The position numbers and the translations under genes were made by a program. A stretch of DNA of 64,000 nt from Bacteroides ilei. Lineage in GTDB: Bacteria; Bacteroidota; Bacteroidia; Bacteroidales; Bacteroidaceae. Shown piece after piece: positions 63,901-64,000 of this stretch. The notes under the pieces were generated by a model. It saw only the letters and a program-made list of their open reading frames with translations, did no database searches and was not told where the DNA came from. Each line of letters starts with the position of its first letter. The stretch's first letter is position 1. The stretch covers positions 3,434,946-3,498,945 of the forward strand of contig NZ_LT635801.1 in assembly GCF_900128495.1 (NCBI RefSeq), given 5' to 3'.

Positions 63901-64000
63901 CAGTGCTTCGGGTATTCTGGTAAAGAAGGTGAAGTGTGACTTCAAGAAATTGGGTCCGAAGTTCGGTAAACAGATGAAGGCTGTAGCTGCGGCTGTAGCC
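60953..64000 (+). CDS. ileS: Isoleucyl-tRNA synthetase, type 2, 3' end cut by window edge
   Basis: The first 1016 residues are present and in frame to the window end. The protein charges tRNA-Ile. The class I signature reads GIHH at residues 57-60 rather than the usual HxGH, and the second signature is NKMSKRLGN. The editing domain (WTTTPWTLPSNTALCVG, DGTGIVHIAPTFGADD) lies at about 230-430, followed by the catalytic second half (WFIRSTACKDRM, GVDQTRGWFFT), the anticodon-binding domain and a long C-terminal region. Size and sequence fit the eukaryote-like type 2 IleRS common in Bacteroidetes, of about 1100-1150 residues, so about 100-130 are missing. Confidence 0.96.
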   Translation, partial: MSKKFTEYSQLNLSDVNKEVLKKWDENDVFSRSMTEREGHPSFVFYEGPPSANGMPGIHHVMARTIKDTFCRFKTMKGFQVKRKAGWDTHGLPVELGVEKALGITKEDIGKTISVAEYNRHCRTDVMKFTKEWTDLTHKMGYWVDLDNPYITYDNRYIETLWWLLQQLYKKGLLYKGYTIQPYSPAAGTGLSSHELNQPGCYRDVKDTTVVGQFKMKNPKPEMAQWGTPYFIAWTTTPWTLPSNTALCVGPKIDYVAVQTYNGYTGEKMTVVLAKPLLYVHFNKKAEGIALEDYKPGDKLIPFKVVGEYKGTDLVGMEYEQLIPWVKPVETDKDGNWKVAVDKAFRVIPGDYVTTEDGTGIVHIAPTFGADDANVARAAGIPSLFMINKKGETRPMVDLTGKFYLLDELDETFVKECVDVDKYKEYQGRWVKNAYDPQFTVDGKYDEKAAQAAESLDIYICMMMKQNNQAFKIEKHVHNYPHCWRTDKPVLYYPLDSWFIRSTACKDRMIELNKTINWKPESTGSGRFGKWLENLNDWNLSRSRYWGTPLPIWRSEDGEEICIGSVEELYNEIEKSVAAGVMTENPYKKLGFVPGVYTKENYDKIDLHRPYVDDILLVSASGKPMKRETDLIDVWFDSGSMPYAQLHYPFENKELVDNRTYYPADFIAEGVDQTRGWFFTLHAIATMVFDSVAYKNVISNGLVLDKNGNKMSKRLGNAVDPFSTIEKYGSDPLRWYMITNSSPWDNLKFDTDGVDEVRRKFFGTLYNTYSFFALYANVDGFTYAEEDVPMEQRPEIDRWILSLLNTLIKDVDACYNDYEPTKAGRLITDFVNDNLSNWYVRLNRKRFWGSAMSQDKLSAYQTLYTCLETVAKLMAPIAPFYADRLYMDLVSVTGRDKVVSVHLADFPVADESLINKELEARQQMAQDVTSMVLALRRKVNIKVRQPLLCIMIPVVDEEQKHHIDAVKDLIMNEVNVKEVKLVDSASGILVKKVKCDFKKLGPKFGKQMKAVAAAVA

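Overview
The window looks like an ordinary stretch of core chromosome from a gut Bacteroidales, most probably Bacteroides or Phocaeicola. Three things point there: promoters of the Bacteroides type (TTTG or TTG about 19 bp upstream of TAnnTTTG) in front of many transcription units; family-specific genes (NigD-like, DUF4270, DUF4494, DUF2764, LA_2272-type repeat protein, type III glutamine synthetase, class III fructose bisphosphatase); and the absence of Shine-Dalgarno-like leaders. Genus and species are inferred, not proven. I see no insertion sequence, prophage, CRISPR array or integrated element.

Layout. 1-147 is the end of an rRNA operon (5S and terminator). 429-7915 is a V/A-type ATPase operon (E, DUF2764, A, B, D, I, K) whose K subunit keeps the sodium-site residues known from Enterococcus hirae. 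8097-12381 holds a eukaryote-like GT3 glycogen synthase and a glucan phosphorylase. 12558-16812 has a NigD-like lipoprotein, an OmpR/histidine kinase pair, a PepSY-like periplasmic protein and an SGNH hydrolase. guaA and gap follow. 20466-24220 contains a single-domain GT5 protein with a DUF4270 lipoprotein, divergent from panC-panD. 24329-31668 carries fbp, an AspT-like transporter, glnN and dapL. 31934-45860 contains YitT and a Crp-like regulator, an acyl-CoA ligase with a 16-residue-repeat surface protein, DUF4494/YggS/DHOD-like genes, an aminotransferase with a LolE-like permease, a second Crp-like regulator, a DUF5686-like outer-membrane protein and a GT2 glycosyltransferase. 46052-52219 is lysC-lysA and hisH-hisA-hisF-hisIE with an ftsE-like ATPase at its end. 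Two tRNA genes (Asp, Arg) and an NhaC antiporter follow. 54272-58823 is a hexuronate module: lacI-uxaA divergent from kdgK-kdgA, with overlapping promoters and a candidate operator. The window ends with an AEC transporter, a small membrane protein and ileS, which runs off the edge.

How the genes fit together. The ATPase K subunit and NhaC both suggest sodium-based energetics. GT3 synthase and phosphorylase make and break glycogen, and fbp and gap belong to central carbon flow. dapL, lysC and lysA belong to lysine and peptidoglycan precursor synthesis. uxaA, kdgK and kdgA convert altronate to pyruvate and glyceraldehyde-3-phosphate, which feeds gap.

The most notable signals are: the GxHH form of the class I signature in IleRS; paired palindromes in the ileS leader; the compact divergent hexuronate promoter; a probable leaderless transporter mRNA; the reduced, probably sodium-coupled V-ATPase; and the 16-residue repeat protein. 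No wholly new system stands out.
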